A stretch of 64,000 nucleotides of DNA from JAOPZW01 sp963806015 (GTDB taxonomy: Bacteria > Actinomycetota > Thermoleophilia > Solirubrobacterales > Solirubrobacteraceae): the NCBI GenBank assembly GCA_963806015.1, contig CAWDWM010000002.1, positions 782,309 through 846,308 on the forward strand, read 5' to 3'. Numbering within the stretch: position 1 is the first letter of the stretch; every line of letters begins with the position of its first letter. This document shows, piece by piece, positions 34,434 to 43,350 of this stretch. The position numbers and the translations under genes were made by a program. The notes beneath the pieces were generated by a model, which saw nothing but the letters and a program-made list of their open reading frames with translations, made no database searches and had not been told where the DNA came from.

Positions 34434-34846
34434 GTGACAAATGGAACGTTGGCTATCGCCATGGCAGCCTGCAATCAGATAGTTGGCTACCTGGACGAGC
34501 TTCTGAACCCCACGGCATACGACGACTACGGGCCCAACGGACTCCAGGTACCCGGTAGCGAGCAGATCCAGACGGTGGTTGCCGGCGTCAGCGCCAACGC
34601 CGATCTCTTCGAACGCGCGCGCGAGGAGCACGCCGACCTCGTCCTCGTGCATCACGGCCTGTTCTGGGCCGGACCGCCGCGCGGACTCGATCGCGCCTCC
34701 AAGCGCCGCCCGGCGTCGCGCCGGCCGAGCTCGTCCAGCGCGTGTACGCCGTGACCGAGTCCCTCGGCGTGAAGGCACTGGGCGAGCGCCTGGCCGAGCG
34801 CTTCGGCGTCCGCCACGTCTTCGTCGACGTCCCGAATCCGATCTAG
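34434..34846 (+). pseudogene. NIF3/YqfO-family protein with internal deletion
   Basis: The N-terminal about 85 codons match the NIF3 dinuclear-metal family: DYGPNGLQVPG and VVAGVSANADLFERA, with the metal-site His pair in LVLVHHGLFWAGPP. The middle, about 150 codons, is missing. The C-terminal end (ALGERLAERFGVRHVFVDV) follows in a different frame to TAG at 34844-34846. It is not functional as a NIF3 protein. GTG at 34434 or ATG at 34461 would be the start. Confidence 0.85.
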
Positions 34847-34894
34847 CGCAGCGCGCCGTTCGTCCGCTCGCAGCGCCCCTTTACGCAGATTAAG

Positions 34895-34923
34895 TTGAGG
34901 TTGTCCGAAACGCGCGCTATACG
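34895..34923 (+). promoter_or_regulatory. Sigma-70-type promoter for the 61-aa gene
   Basis: TTGAGG and TATACG are separated by 17 bp in a locally AT-richer stretch, 40 bp before the start codon. An AGGAGG follows. This is one of the cleaner promoter-like pairs in the window. Confidence 0.55.
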
Positions 34924-34962
34924 TTCTGAACGATTTAAGCAAGCAGGAGGTACGCAGCTCCG

Positions 34963-35148
34963 ATGGCCATTCACCTGACGCCCACTGAGCTCGCCCGCGA
35001 GACCGGCCTCGAGCGAAGGGACGTCATCTCGAAGTGCATGGAGTTGGGCGTCCCCATCTTCCAGGGCCGCATCGACAAGACTTTGTTCATGGCGAGCCTC
35101 GGAGCCGCGACCAAGTCGCCGCAGGCCGCCTTCAGCGCTACCGCGTAG
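34963..35148 (+). CDS. Small HTH-like protein, 61 aa
   Basis: ATG with GGAGG eleven bases upstream and its own promoter. The sequence LTPTELARETGLERRDVISK followed by LGVPIFQGRIDKTLFMASL has the helix-turn-helix-plus-wing look of excisionase/AlpA-type or IF2 N-terminal-like folds: a helical pair, then a beta hairpin. At 61 residues it is probably a single DNA- or RNA-binding domain. No family can be named with certainty. Confidence 0.65.
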   Translation: MAIHLTPTELARETGLERRDVISKCMELGVPIFQGRIDKTLFMASLGAATKSPQAAFSATA

Positions 35149-35229
35149 CCTCCGCTTGACACCCTGTCGCGCCCAGCGCGCGACGAGCATAGAATCGCCC
35201 TCCTAGTAGGACGCCAAGGAGGAGGAGCG

Positions 35230-37035
35230 ATGGCCGGCACCGCTGCCACGCAGTCGACGGGTTCCAAGACGATCGCCGACCTGATGGCTCGCGCGGCCGA
35301 GCAGTTTGCCGACCGCGTCGCGGTCCGCCACAAGGTCGACGACGACTGGCGCGACGTCACCTTCGCCGAAGTCGGCCAGATCGTCCGCGAGATCGGCCTC
35401 GGGCTCATCGATCTCGGCATCTCGCCCGGCGAGCGCGTCTCGCTGCTGTGCAACACGCGCCCGGAGTGGACGTACTGCGACTTCGCCATCACCAGCGCCG
35501 GCGCCGTCGTGGTTCCCATCTACCCGACCAACTCGCCCGAGGAGTGCGAGTGGGTCGCCGGCAACTCGCAGTCGGTCGCCGTGGTCTGCGAGGACGCGTC
35601 GCAGGTCGCGAAGATCCTCGCCGTGCGCGAGCGCCTGCCGGAGCTGCGCACGATCGTCGTCATCGACCCCGCGGGGGACACCGCCGACGCGATCGCGCTG
35701 GACGAGGTCCGCGAGCGCGGACGCGGACGCGACGCGGCCGAGCTTGACGCGCGTACCGCGGCGGTGACGCCGGAAGACCCCTTCACCTTCATCTACACCT
35801 CGGGCACCACCGGCCCACCGAAGGGCTGCGTGCTCACGCACGGCAACTACCGCCAGGTCGTGACCATGCTCGAGTCGGCGGGCGCGGTCGAGGAGGACGA
35901 GGTCACCTACCTCTTCCTCCCGCTCGCCCATGCGTACGCGCTGCTCATCCAGCTCGTCAACTTCGACCTCGGTACGACCATCGCGTACTTCGGCGGCGAC
36001 AACACCCAGATCGTGCCGGAGCTGCAGCAGGTCCAGCCGACCTACCTGCCCAGCGTCCCGCGCATCTTCGAGAAGATCTACACGCTCGCGCTCTCCTCCC
36101 AGCCGGCCGAGGTCCAGGAGCGCATGCAGGCCGCCGCCAAGCTCGGCGTTCGGGTCCGCGACCTGCAGATCCGCGGCGAGGAAGTCCCGCCCGAGCTGCT
36201 GGCGCCGTTCCAGGAGGCCGAGGAGAAGCTCTTCAGCAACGTCCGGTCGATCTTCGGCGGGCGGCTGCGCCAGGCGGTCAGCGGCGCTGCGCCCATCGCC
36301 CAGGAGATCCTCGAGTTCTTCTACGGCAGCGGCGTGCCGGTGCTCGAGGGCTACGGCATGACGGAGACGGCCACGGTGGCGACGTACTCGACGGTCGAGA
36401 ACCACCGCTTCGGATCGGTGGGCCGCGCGCTCCCCGGCATCGAGGCGCGGATCGCCGACGACGGCGAGCTGCTGCTGAAGGGCGCCAACATCTTCCAGGG
36501 CTACTGGCGCAACGACGACGCCAGCTTCGGCGCGATCATCGACGGCTGGCTGCACACGGGCGACCTGGCCTCGATCGACGAGGACGGCTACGTCTTCATC
36601 ACCGGCCGCAAGAAGGACATCATCATCACCGCCGGCGGCAAGAACCTGACGCCCGCGAACCTCGAGAACGACATGAAGCAGTCGCGCTGGGTCTCCCAGG
36701 CCGTCATGCATGGCGACCGGCGGCCCTATCCGGTGATGCTGATCGCGCTCGACGAGGACGAGATCGTGCCGTGGGCCAAGAGCGAAGAGATCGAGGACAC
36801 CTCGATCGCCGCCCTGTCCCAGAACGACCGGGTGCGCGCGCTCATCCAGGCCGATCTCGATCAGGCCAACGCCAAGTACGCCCAGGTCGAGCAGATCAAG
36901 CGCTTCTTCATCCTCGACCACGACCTCAGCCAGGAGACCGGCGAGCTGACCCCGACGCTCAAGGTCAAGCGCAACGTCATCAACGAGAAGTACGCCGACC
37001 ACTTCGACGCCCTCTACGGCGGCGGCACCGGCTGA
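35230..37035 (+). CDS. AMP-forming long-chain acyl-CoA synthetase
   Basis: A 601-aa adenylate-forming enzyme that activates fatty acids to acyl-CoA. The P-loop is FIYTSGTTGPPKG near residue 185, motif A5 is GYGMTETATVATY near residue 375, the hinge region is GWLHTGDLASIDEDGY with ITGRKKDIIITAGGKN, and the C-terminal Lys lies in ETGELTPTLKVKR. A strong AGGAGGAGG precedes the ATG. It matches FadD15-like actinobacterial ligases. Confidence 0.93.
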   Translation: MAGTAATQSTGSKTIADLMARAAEQFADRVAVRHKVDDDWRDVTFAEVGQIVREIGLGLIDLGISPGERVSLLCNTRPEWTYCDFAITSAGAVVVPIYPTNSPEECEWVAGNSQSVAVVCEDASQVAKILAVRERLPELRTIVVIDPAGDTADAIALDEVRERGRGRDAAELDARTAAVTPEDPFTFIYTSGTTGPPKGCVLTHGNYRQVVTMLESAGAVEEDEVTYLFLPLAHAYALLIQLVNFDLGTTIAYFGGDNTQIVPELQQVQPTYLPSVPRIFEKIYTLALSSQPAEVQERMQAAAKLGVRVRDLQIRGEEVPPELLAPFQEAEEKLFSNVRSIFGGRLRQAVSGAAPIAQEILEFFYGSGVPVLEGYGMTETATVATYSTVENHRFGSVGRALPGIEARIADDGELLLKGANIFQGYWRNDDASFGAIIDGWLHTGDLASIDEDGYVFITGRKKDIIITAGGKNLTPANLENDMKQSRWVSQAVMHGDRRPYPVMLIALDEDEIVPWAKSEEIEDTSIAALSQNDRVRALIQADLDQANAKYAQVEQIKRFFILDHDLSQETGELTPTLKVKRNVINEKYADHFDALYGGGTG

Positions 37036-37080
37036 GCCGGTACCGCCGCCGCGAGCTGGGCATCGCCCCCCAGCGTGTGC

Positions 37081-38466
37081 TCAGTCGATCGGGGCGATCG
37101 CGTGGTTGGCCCGGAACACGTTGTCCGGGTCGACCAGCGTCTTGACCGCCCGCAGGCGCCGGTAGTCCGCCGCCGGGTAGGCGCTGCGGGTGTCGACGAC
37201 GCTCTCGGAGAAGTTGAGGTAGCGCCGGCCGGCGTCCCACTCGCACACCGCGCCCGCCACCACGTCGAGGTGGGCCTTGACGGCCGCCGCCGCGTCCTCG
37301 TGGGGCGCGATGCCCACGGCGAAGAGCGCGAAGTCGCCCTCCAGCGTCGCCAGGGCGCCGGCGCCCTCAGCGCGGCGCGCGAGGGCACCGCCGAGGTGGC
37401 GCAGCTCGACGGAGAGCAGCGGGGTGTCGGGGCCACTCACGGCCGCGAGCGCGTCGATGGCCTCGGCGGGCATGACGTCGAGCAGCGCGCCGTCGCCGAC
37501 CCCGGGGACGGGGCCCGGCGGGTCCATGTGCAGCGCGAGCAGGTCCGCGGGGGCGACCATGGCGAACGTGTCCATCACCGGGCCCAGCGCGCGCAGCGGC
37601 GCGAGCAGCTCCGAAGCGGCCGCCTCGTCGCCCAGGTAGGCCATCTCGACCATCACGAACGACTGCCCGCGCAGCGGGGCGGGGATCTCCTCGAACGGCG
37701 GGAAGTGCAGGATCCGCCCCACCGAGGTGGCCTCGTCGGGCACCGTGCGCACCCACTCGCGCCAGGCGCGCAGGACCTCGGCGGCGCGCTCGACCGGGAA
37801 GGCGAGCATCCCGGCGTAGAGCTCGTCGACCGGGTAGAGCTCGAGCTCGATGGCGGTGACGACGCCGAAGTTGCCGCCGCCGCCGCGCACGGCCCAGAAG
37901 AGGTCGGCCTCGTGGTGGGCGTCGGCCACGACGACGCGCCCGTCGGCGGTGACGATCTGTACGGCCGCCACGCTGTTGGCGGCGAGGCCGTGCTTGCGCG
38001 CCAGCCAGCTCACCCCGCCGCCGAGGCAGTAGCCGACGACGCCGACGTCATGCGAGGAGCCGGCCAGCGCGGCGAGCCCATGCTCGGACGCGGGGCCGGC
38101 GACGTCGGCCCAGATCGCACCGGCCTGGGCGCGGGCGCGGCGGCTGTCGGGGTCGATCTCGACGACGCGCATGCGGTGCGTCTTGACGAGGATGGTGTCG
38201 TGGAGCGATCCCTCGGCGAGGGCGGTCGCGGCGTGGCCGGTGCCCTGGGCGGCGACGCGCATGCCCCGCGCGCCGGCGAACTTCACGATGGCGACGACGT
38301 CGGCCACCGTCTCTGGCTCGGCCACGGCGACCGGGCGCTGGTCGACGGCCAGGTTCCAGGCCTGTCGTGCAGCGTCCCAACCGGCGTCGCCGGGTACGGT
38401 GACCGTGCCCATCAGCTGCTCACGCAGCGTGCCGGCGTCCAGCCCGGCGGAGGTGGTGCTGTACAT
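37081..38466 (-). CDS. Berberine-bridge-type FAD-linked oxidase
   Basis: A 461-aa PCMH-fold flavoprotein. The FAD domain has VVAIVKFAGARGMRVAAQGT followed by the flavin-linking His in GTGHAATAL, and VGYCLGGGVSWLARKHGLAA with the second linker position occupied by Cys in an altered context. The C-terminal BBE motif is RYLNFSESVVDTR and PDNVFRANHAIAP. These enzymes oxidise sugars or alkaloid-like alcohols. The ATG at 38466 was chosen; TTG at 38481 is an alternative. Confidence 0.9.
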   Translation of the reverse strand: MYSTTSAGLDAGTLREQLMGTVTVPGDAGWDAARQAWNLAVDQRPVAVAEPETVADVVAIVKFAGARGMRVAAQGTGHAATALAEGSLHDTILVKTHRMRVVEIDPDSRRARAQAGAIWADVAGPASEHGLAALAGSSHDVGVVGYCLGGGVSWLARKHGLAANSVAAVQIVTADGRVVVADAHHEADLFWAVRGGGGNFGVVTAIELELYPVDELYAGMLAFPVERAAEVLRAWREWVRTVPDEATSVGRILHFPPFEEIPAPLRGQSFVMVEMAYLGDEAAASELLAPLRALGPVMDTFAMVAPADLLALHMDPPGPVPGVGDGALLDVMPAEAIDALAAVSGPDTPLLSVELRHLGGALARRAEGAGALATLEGDFALFAVGIAPHEDAAAAVKAHLDVVAGAVCEWDAGRRYLNFSESVVDTRSAYPAADYRRLRAVKTLVDPDNVFRANHAIAPID

Positions 38467-38611
38467 CCTCAAAGCCCCCAAGAGGTTTCGTTATCGGGCG
38501 AGGCGCCATCCTGACGAGGCGCCGATACGCCGCCCAAGGGGCAGACTCCCCTCCGCGGGTACGGAAAACCCCACCGGCCATACCTTTGCCCACGCCCTAA
38601 CCTAGGCCTCC

Positions 38612-39082
38612 TTGCGTACCGATCCCACCGACAACGGCGGCCTCTTCGTCGGCCGCCGTCCGGGCACCGCGCCGACGCGCTATCGCTCGCAACCGGAGCC
38701 CGGGAGTCCGCGGCGTCGGAAGGTGGACGGCCTCGTGGCGCACGCGGTGCTCGGCCTCATGGTCGTGGTCAACCTGCTCTTCTGGGGCCCGATCCCGGCC
38801 CTCAGCCTGTGGGTCGCCTCGCAGGTCCAGTACCGCACCGACTCGGTCGGGTGGGGCATCCTGCTGGGCTTCGCGCTGCTGCTGGTGCTGCTCTTCGGGG
38901 GCCTCGCCCTGCTCAAGCGCATCGATCGCTTCTGGATCCTGGCCCGGCGGGCCGCGGGGCACGACCAGCGTCAGGGCGTCATCGGGGCCGTGTTCGCCAC
39001 CACCGCCGTCATCGGCGCGGCGTGCTTCACGATCTGGTTGCTGTTCATCGGCGGTCTCGGGCCCTCGCTGGCACCGCACTGA
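38612..39082 (+). CDS. Hypothetical membrane protein, 156 aa
   Basis: A basic Pro-rich N-terminal tail (about 35 residues) is followed by three hydrophobic segments (VLGLMVVVNLLFWGPIPAL, GILLGFALLLVLLFGGLALL, VFATTAVIGAACFTIWLLF). The family is unknown. The recorded start is TTG; GTG at 38723 would remove the tail. Its TGA overlaps the ATG of the aminotransferase gene. Confidence 0.65.
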   Translation: MRTDPTDNGGLFVGRRPGTAPTRYRSQPEPGSPRRRKVDGLVAHAVLGLMVVVNLLFWGPIPALSLWVASQVQYRTDSVGWGILLGFALLLVLLFGGLALLKRIDRFWILARRAAGHDQRQGVIGAVFATTAVIGAACFTIWLLFIGGLGPSLAPH

Positions 39083-40182
39083 TGTTCGGCCACTACCGGC
39101 AGTTCGAGGGCATGACCGAGCAGGAGGTCAGCGCGGACCTGCGGGCCAAGGCCGACGAGCGCAAGCAGCAGGCCCTCGCCCGCGTCGAGCCGCTCGACCT
39201 CAGCGCCACCACGTGGCCCGAGTACCCGCCCTCGACGGTGGTCAACGCGATCACCTACGCGGCGCGGCGCGGGCTGCACCGCTACCTCGATCGCCATGCC
39301 ACCGCGCTGCGCTCCGAGCTCTCGCACACCCTCGGGGTGGCCGAGGAGCGCCTCGTGGTCGGCGACGGCGCCGCGCAGCTCCTCGGCGCCGCGGCGCAGG
39401 CGCTGCTCGAGCCGCTCGACGAGCTCGTCACCCCGTGGCCGTCGTACGGCCTCTATCCCGTCATCGCGCACCGCGCTCGCGGCCACGCCGTGCCGGTGCC
39501 CGGCTTCGGAGCGCAGGCCGTCCTGCGCGCGGTCAACGGGCGCACGCGGATCGTCGCGCTGTGCAATCCGAATGACCCCACCGGCGAGCTCGTGGCGGTC
39601 GACGAGCTGCGCGCGCTGCTGGCCGCGCTGCCCGACCGCGTCATCGTGCTGCTCGACGAGGCGCTGCGCGACTTCGTCGATGCCGAGGAGCGCGACGCCG
39701 CGCTGGCGCTCGTCGACGAGTTCCCGCGGCTGCTGGTGTTCCGCACCTTCTCCAAGGCGTGGGGCCTGGCCGGGCTGCGCGTGGGCTACGCGATCGGGGG
39801 ACCGGGCGCCGAGGCGCTGCTGGAGCAGCTCGAGCCCGAGCTGGGGCTCAACGAGCTCGCCCAGGCCGGTGCGCTGGAGGCGCTGCGCCACACCGGCGCC
39901 GTGGTGGCGGGCCGCACGGCGATGGTGGGCGCCGAGCGCACGCGGCTGACCGCGGCGGTGCGCGACCTCGGGCTGCACGTCACGCCCAGCCAGGCCAACG
40001 TGCTGTGGCTGCGCGCGGAGCAGATCGACGGCGGCGAGCTGACCCGCCGCCTCGAGCGCCACGGGGTGATCGTCGCCCCCGGCGGACCGCTGGGCGACGG
40101 CGCCTGCGTGCGGGCGTCGATCCAGCGCCCCGAGGCCGGCGACCGCCTGCTGCGGGCGCTGGAGCTCAGCGCCGCAGCGTGA
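39082..40182 (+). CDS. Class I/II aminotransferase (histidinol-phosphate aminotransferase-like)
   Basis: A 366-aa PLP enzyme of the HisC subgroup. It shows VVGDGAAQLLGAAAQ, the cofactor-contact LCNPNDPTGE, DEALRDFVD with the pyridine-N Asp, the Schiff-base Lys in FRTFSKAWGLAGLRVGY, and a C-terminal Arg in ACVRASIQRPE. It may not be the true histidine-pathway enzyme because no his gene adjoins it. It overlaps the membrane-protein stop, so the two are co-translated. Confidence 0.88.
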   Translation: MFGHYRQFEGMTEQEVSADLRAKADERKQQALARVEPLDLSATTWPEYPPSTVVNAITYAARRGLHRYLDRHATALRSELSHTLGVAEERLVVGDGAAQLLGAAAQALLEPLDELVTPWPSYGLYPVIAHRARGHAVPVPGFGAQAVLRAVNGRTRIVALCNPNDPTGELVAVDELRALLAALPDRVIVLLDEALRDFVDAEERDAALALVDEFPRLLVFRTFSKAWGLAGLRVGYAIGGPGAEALLEQLEPELGLNELAQAGALEALRHTGAVVAGRTAMVGAERTRLTAAVRDLGLHVTPSQANVLWLRAEQIDGGELTRRLERHGVIVAPGGPLGDGACVRASIQRPEAGDRLLRALELSAAA

Positions 40183-41386
40183 CCTCGCGGCTCGCGCCCC
40201 GCACGTGGGCGAAGTGGTCGCGCGGGAGCACCACGACGCGATAGCTGCCGCGCCGCCGCACGGTGAACGTGTAGCGCGAGCGCGCGCCCGCCAGCGGGTG
40301 CACGCCGGCGCGGCGCAGCGGCACCCAGCGTCCCTTGGGCGAGCGCTTCTGCAATGTGGCGCGGCCGTTGGGCACCGCCGGGCTGACCGACCCCTGCAGG
40401 CGAACGCGCCCGCCCGAGATCCGGCGGGCGCGCAGGCCGACGCGCAGCGCGTTGCGGACCTCGACGATCGGGCTGGCGGCGACGATCGTCGTGCGCGTGG
40501 TCAGGCGCAGGCGGGCCATCGCCCACAGCGGGCCGACCTTGAAGGAGAACGAGCCGTTGCTCGCGGCCGCCTTGGTCGCCACCAGGTAGAACGGGCCGCC
40601 GAAGGGGAAGTCCTGGCGCTCGAGCGCCACGGTCGTGCCGCCGACGCCCTGCCCGGTGACCTTCCCGCTGACCGTGGTCGAGCCGCTCCAGGGCGCGGGG
40701 TTGGGTGAGGCGGAGGCGGTGATGCCCTGCGGGTTGCGCAGCGTGACGAAGCTGTGGTCGCGCCCGCGCACGACGCCCGCGTCGTTGGTGGCCACCACGC
40801 GGTAGTGGTAGCGCGTGTTGGCGGTCAGCCCGGTGATGCTCGCGCTCACGCTCTTGGCGCTCTGGCCGCTGCCCGCGTCGGCCTCCGCCGTGCGCTTGCC
40901 ATAGCCCGTGCTCGTCCCGTAATCGAAGTGGTAGGTCGTGGCGCGACCGTTGGGGTCGACGCTGGCCGTGAGCCGGGCGCCGGCGACGGTGACGTTGCGC
41001 GCCGAGCCGGTGCTCACCCCGGGCGGGCCGGGCGCCGCGGCAGTCTTGAAGCTGTGGTCGCTGCCGCGGTCGACCCCGGCCGCGTTGGTGGCCACGACGC
41101 GGTAGTGATAGGTGGTGTCGGTGGTGAGGCCGGTGAGGCCCGCCGAGGCATCGACCGCGCCGGTGCCCGAGCCCGCGTCGGCCTCGGCGGTCTGCAGCCC
41201 GTAGCTCGTCGACGTCCCGTACTCGAAGCGATAGGTGGTCGCCATCCCCTGCGGGTCGACGGTGCCCGTGACCGTCGCCGCGTTCTGGGTCACGTTCTTG
41301 GCGGCCCCGGTGGCGGCGCTCGGCGGGCCCGCCGCGACGGCGGTCGCGGGGACGAGGAGGGCCAGGACGAGGACCGCGGTGCGCAT
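40166..41386 (-). CDS. Secreted Fn3-like repeat protein
   Basis: A 406-aa protein with a signal peptide (MRTAVLVLALLVPATAVAAG). Two fibronectin-III-like repeats follow (ATVTGTVDPQGMATTYRFEY and LTASVDPNGRATTYHFDYGT), each closing with YHYRVVATN. Then come two beta-rich domains with many Arg/Val pairs. It is typical of the abundant surface proteins of Thermoleophilia. The function is unknown; binding or cell-wall display is likely. It converges on the aminotransferase gene with a 17-nt overlap. Confidence 0.82.
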   Translation of the reverse strand: MRTAVLVLALLVPATAVAAGPPSAATGAAKNVTQNAATVTGTVDPQGMATTYRFEYGTSTSYGLQTAEADAGSGTGAVDASAGLTGLTTDTTYHYRVVATNAAGVDRGSDHSFKTAAAPGPPGVSTGSARNVTVAGARLTASVDPNGRATTYHFDYGTSTGYGKRTAEADAGSGQSAKSVSASITGLTANTRYHYRVVATNDAGVVRGRDHSFVTLRNPQGITASASPNPAPWSGSTTVSGKVTGQGVGGTTVALERQDFPFGGPFYLVATKAAASNGSFSFKVGPLWAMARLRLTTRTTIVAASPIVEVRNALRVGLRARRISGGRVRLQGSVSPAVPNGRATLQKRSPKGRWVPLRRAGVHPLAGARSRYTFTVRRRGSYRVVVLPRDHFAHVRGASREVTLRR

Positions 41387-41441
41387 CGCCCTGCAAGACA
41401 CGGTGGGCGTGGAGGAGTTGCGCTGCGGGTAGGCCGCAGGC

Positions 41442-41684
41442 ATGACCATCGCGATCGTCGTCGCCATCTGCATCGTGCTGCTGATCCTCGCCTTCCTGGC
41501 GCCACGCCTGTCGCGGTATCCCCAGCGCGGCGTCCAGAAGACCTACAGCGCGGGTGGCAACACCGCCGGCAAGGCGCCCGGCCCGCTTGGCCGCTGGCTG
41601 CGCAAGCCGTTCGACAGCGCCAACAAGTGGACCGGCAAGAGTGGTGCCGCCGGTCGGCGCGGGCGCGACAAGGCGTCCTTCTGA
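41442..41684 (+). CDS. Small single-pass membrane protein
   Basis: An 80-aa protein: MTIAIVVAICIVLLILAFLA forms one membrane helix, then a basic cytoplasmic tail (QRGVQKTYSAGGNTAGKAPG, ending GRDKASF). Family unknown, but the shape is common in this lineage. It is divergent from the Fn3-like gene. Confidence 0.65.
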   Translation: MTIAIVVAICIVLLILAFLAPRLSRYPQRGVQKTYSAGGNTAGKAPGPLGRWLRKPFDSANKWTGKSGAAGRRGRDKASF

Positions 41685-42029
41685 TATGGCGTGACGCTTG
41701 TCAAGGGCAGCGTTCGGTGGCGGGCTCGCGGTGGCGGGCCCGTTGTCGTTGTGGCGAGGAGTGGAGCTCGGGGCTCCCGGGGTCCGACGTCCGGGGAACC
41801 AGGCAGCGCGACTGCGATGGTCAGCCTGATATGCGGGGACTCGCTCACCCCATGACCGTTGGTTCGCCGCGGATCGCTCTCTAGGAGCGGGCGCTCCGGA
41901 CGCCGTCTGGCGTCGATGGTGCCCATAGAACGGACGCGACCCGAATCGAGTGCGGCGCTTGCTGGCCCTTGTGGTGGACATCGGACCCCGGCAGCGTCGA
42001 GCCGCCGGGGTCACGTGATGGCAGTCGGG
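41685..42029. other. Gene-free stretch beside the IS110 element
   Basis: No ORF with coding bias. It contains a GC-rich direct pair (GGTGGCGGGC twice, near 41722 and 41738) and, at its right end, the hairpin described next. The part adjoining the transposase probably belongs to the right end of the insertion sequence; the exact border cannot be placed. Confidence 0.5.
41984..42012. repeat. Perfect 9-bp hairpin 3' of the IS110 transposase
   Basis: Arms GACCCCGGC and GCCGGGGTC enclose 11 nt, about 18 nt beyond the transposase stop codon. It may be a terminator, part of the element's right end, or the insertion target. Confidence 0.6.
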
Positions 42030-43116
42030 TTAGTCCAGCGTGGCGGCCTCCCAGCAGAAGCACGCCAGTTCGCGGGCGTTGGCGATCGTGATCACGCCGG
42101 CGGGCTTGTTGCGCGCCCTCATCTGCGTGTAGCGCTTGTGCAGACGCAGCTGCGCGCGCCAGGCGACCGCCACGACGCGCGGATCGATGCCCTCTTGGCG
42201 GCGAGCGAGCGTGATCCCGGTGGCGGGCAGGCGCCGGTAGTGCCAGGCGGCCTCGACCAACAGCCGGCGAGCGTGGCTGGAACCCGCTTTGGTGATCGCC
42301 CCCAAACGGCGCTTGCTGTCGGTGGTGTACTCGGCCGGGACGATCCCCAGAAACGCTGAGAGCTGCGAGGGCTTGGCGAAGCGATGGAAGTCGCCGACCT
42401 CGCAGCACAGCCCGACCGCCGACAGCGTCGCCAGGCCACGGAAGCACCGCAGCCGGTAAGCGGTACTAGCGAACGGCGCCGAGGGCAGCAAGTCCTCGAT
42501 CGTGGCCTCGAGGTCCTTGCGGCGCCGGTGAAGCTGCTGGACGGCGTTGACGTACTCGCCGACCACCATCCGCGAGGCCAGGTCGTCGAACTTCAACCGC
42601 ACGATCCAATCGATGTGCCGATCGGTCCACGTCGAGCCCGCTTCGTAGCGCAACCCGCGACGCAGCAGCATCTTGCTCAAGCGATGTCGCGCCCGCGAGA
42701 GATCCTGACGGGCGTCCTCGCGAGCGCGAACGAGGTCACGCAGCGCCTCTTCTTCCTCGCTGGGGACGCGAACGAACGACAGGCCGCCGGCGGCGAGCTA
42801 GCGCACCAGCCGCTCGGCGTCACGCGCGTCGGTCTTGATCCGATCAGTCGGCTTGCGCGGAATCAGCCCGGGCGCGCAGACACGCATGTCGATACCCCGC
42901 TCGCGCGCCACCCGCGCGAGCTTCATTCCCGTCGGCCCAGCCTCGTAGACCGCGATCACCCGGCCCTCGAAACCGGCCAAGAACTCCACCACCACCTTCT
43001 CAAGGGGCGCCGCGCAATTTCGCGCGCGACAGCTCTCCGGTGTCCTTGTCGAGGACCGCGACCGTGGTTTGCGTCGCATGGACGTCCAGCCCAACCCAGC
43101 GGGTAGCTTCCGCCAA
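42030..43116 (-). pseudogene. IS110-family DEDD transposase, broken
   Basis: From a TTG start with GGAGG eight bases upstream it reads WVGLDVHATQTTVAVLD (first Asp intact), YEAGPTG (Glu) and KTDARDAERLVR (both Asp). The C-terminal Tnp20 domain has LSAFLGIVPAEYTT and KAGSSHARRLLVEAAW. There are two lesions: a 1-nt slip at the G-run 43004-43007 and an in-frame TAG at 42798-42800. All four DEDD residues survive, so decay is recent. Confidence 0.9.
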
Positions 43117-43350
43117 GGTCAGCACCTCCCAGCTATGTGTCGGCCCACGCCGCCACACTGGGCCGCGTGAGGCGTTCGCCCGCGCGTCGCGTACCAGCCG
43201 CCGTCCGAGCCACGCAAGGCTGCGTGAGGTGCTGACCCTTCTACTCACACCGCACGGAAAACCACCCCACCCCGAGCCCCCACACACAGCCCTCCCTCGA
43301 TGCCCTGCCAGCGCAACACCACCCGCCCCCGAGCTCACCCGCCATACGGT

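Larger units (their letters stand above)
41984..43340 (-). mobile_element. Decayed IS110-family element (copy 2)
   Basis: It holds the broken transposase plus about 225 nt of non-coding DNA on its 5' side, where IS110-group elements carry their bridge RNA. That side has an inverted pair (GGTCAGCACCT at 43117-43127 and AGGTGCTGACC at 43227-43237). The outer limits are guesses: IS110 elements make little or no target duplication and lack long terminal repeats. Confidence 0.5.

Noticed and set aside
35156..35195. TTGACA followed by TAGAAT before the acyl-CoA ligase
   Set aside because: The spacer is 28 bp, too long for a sigma-70-type promoter.
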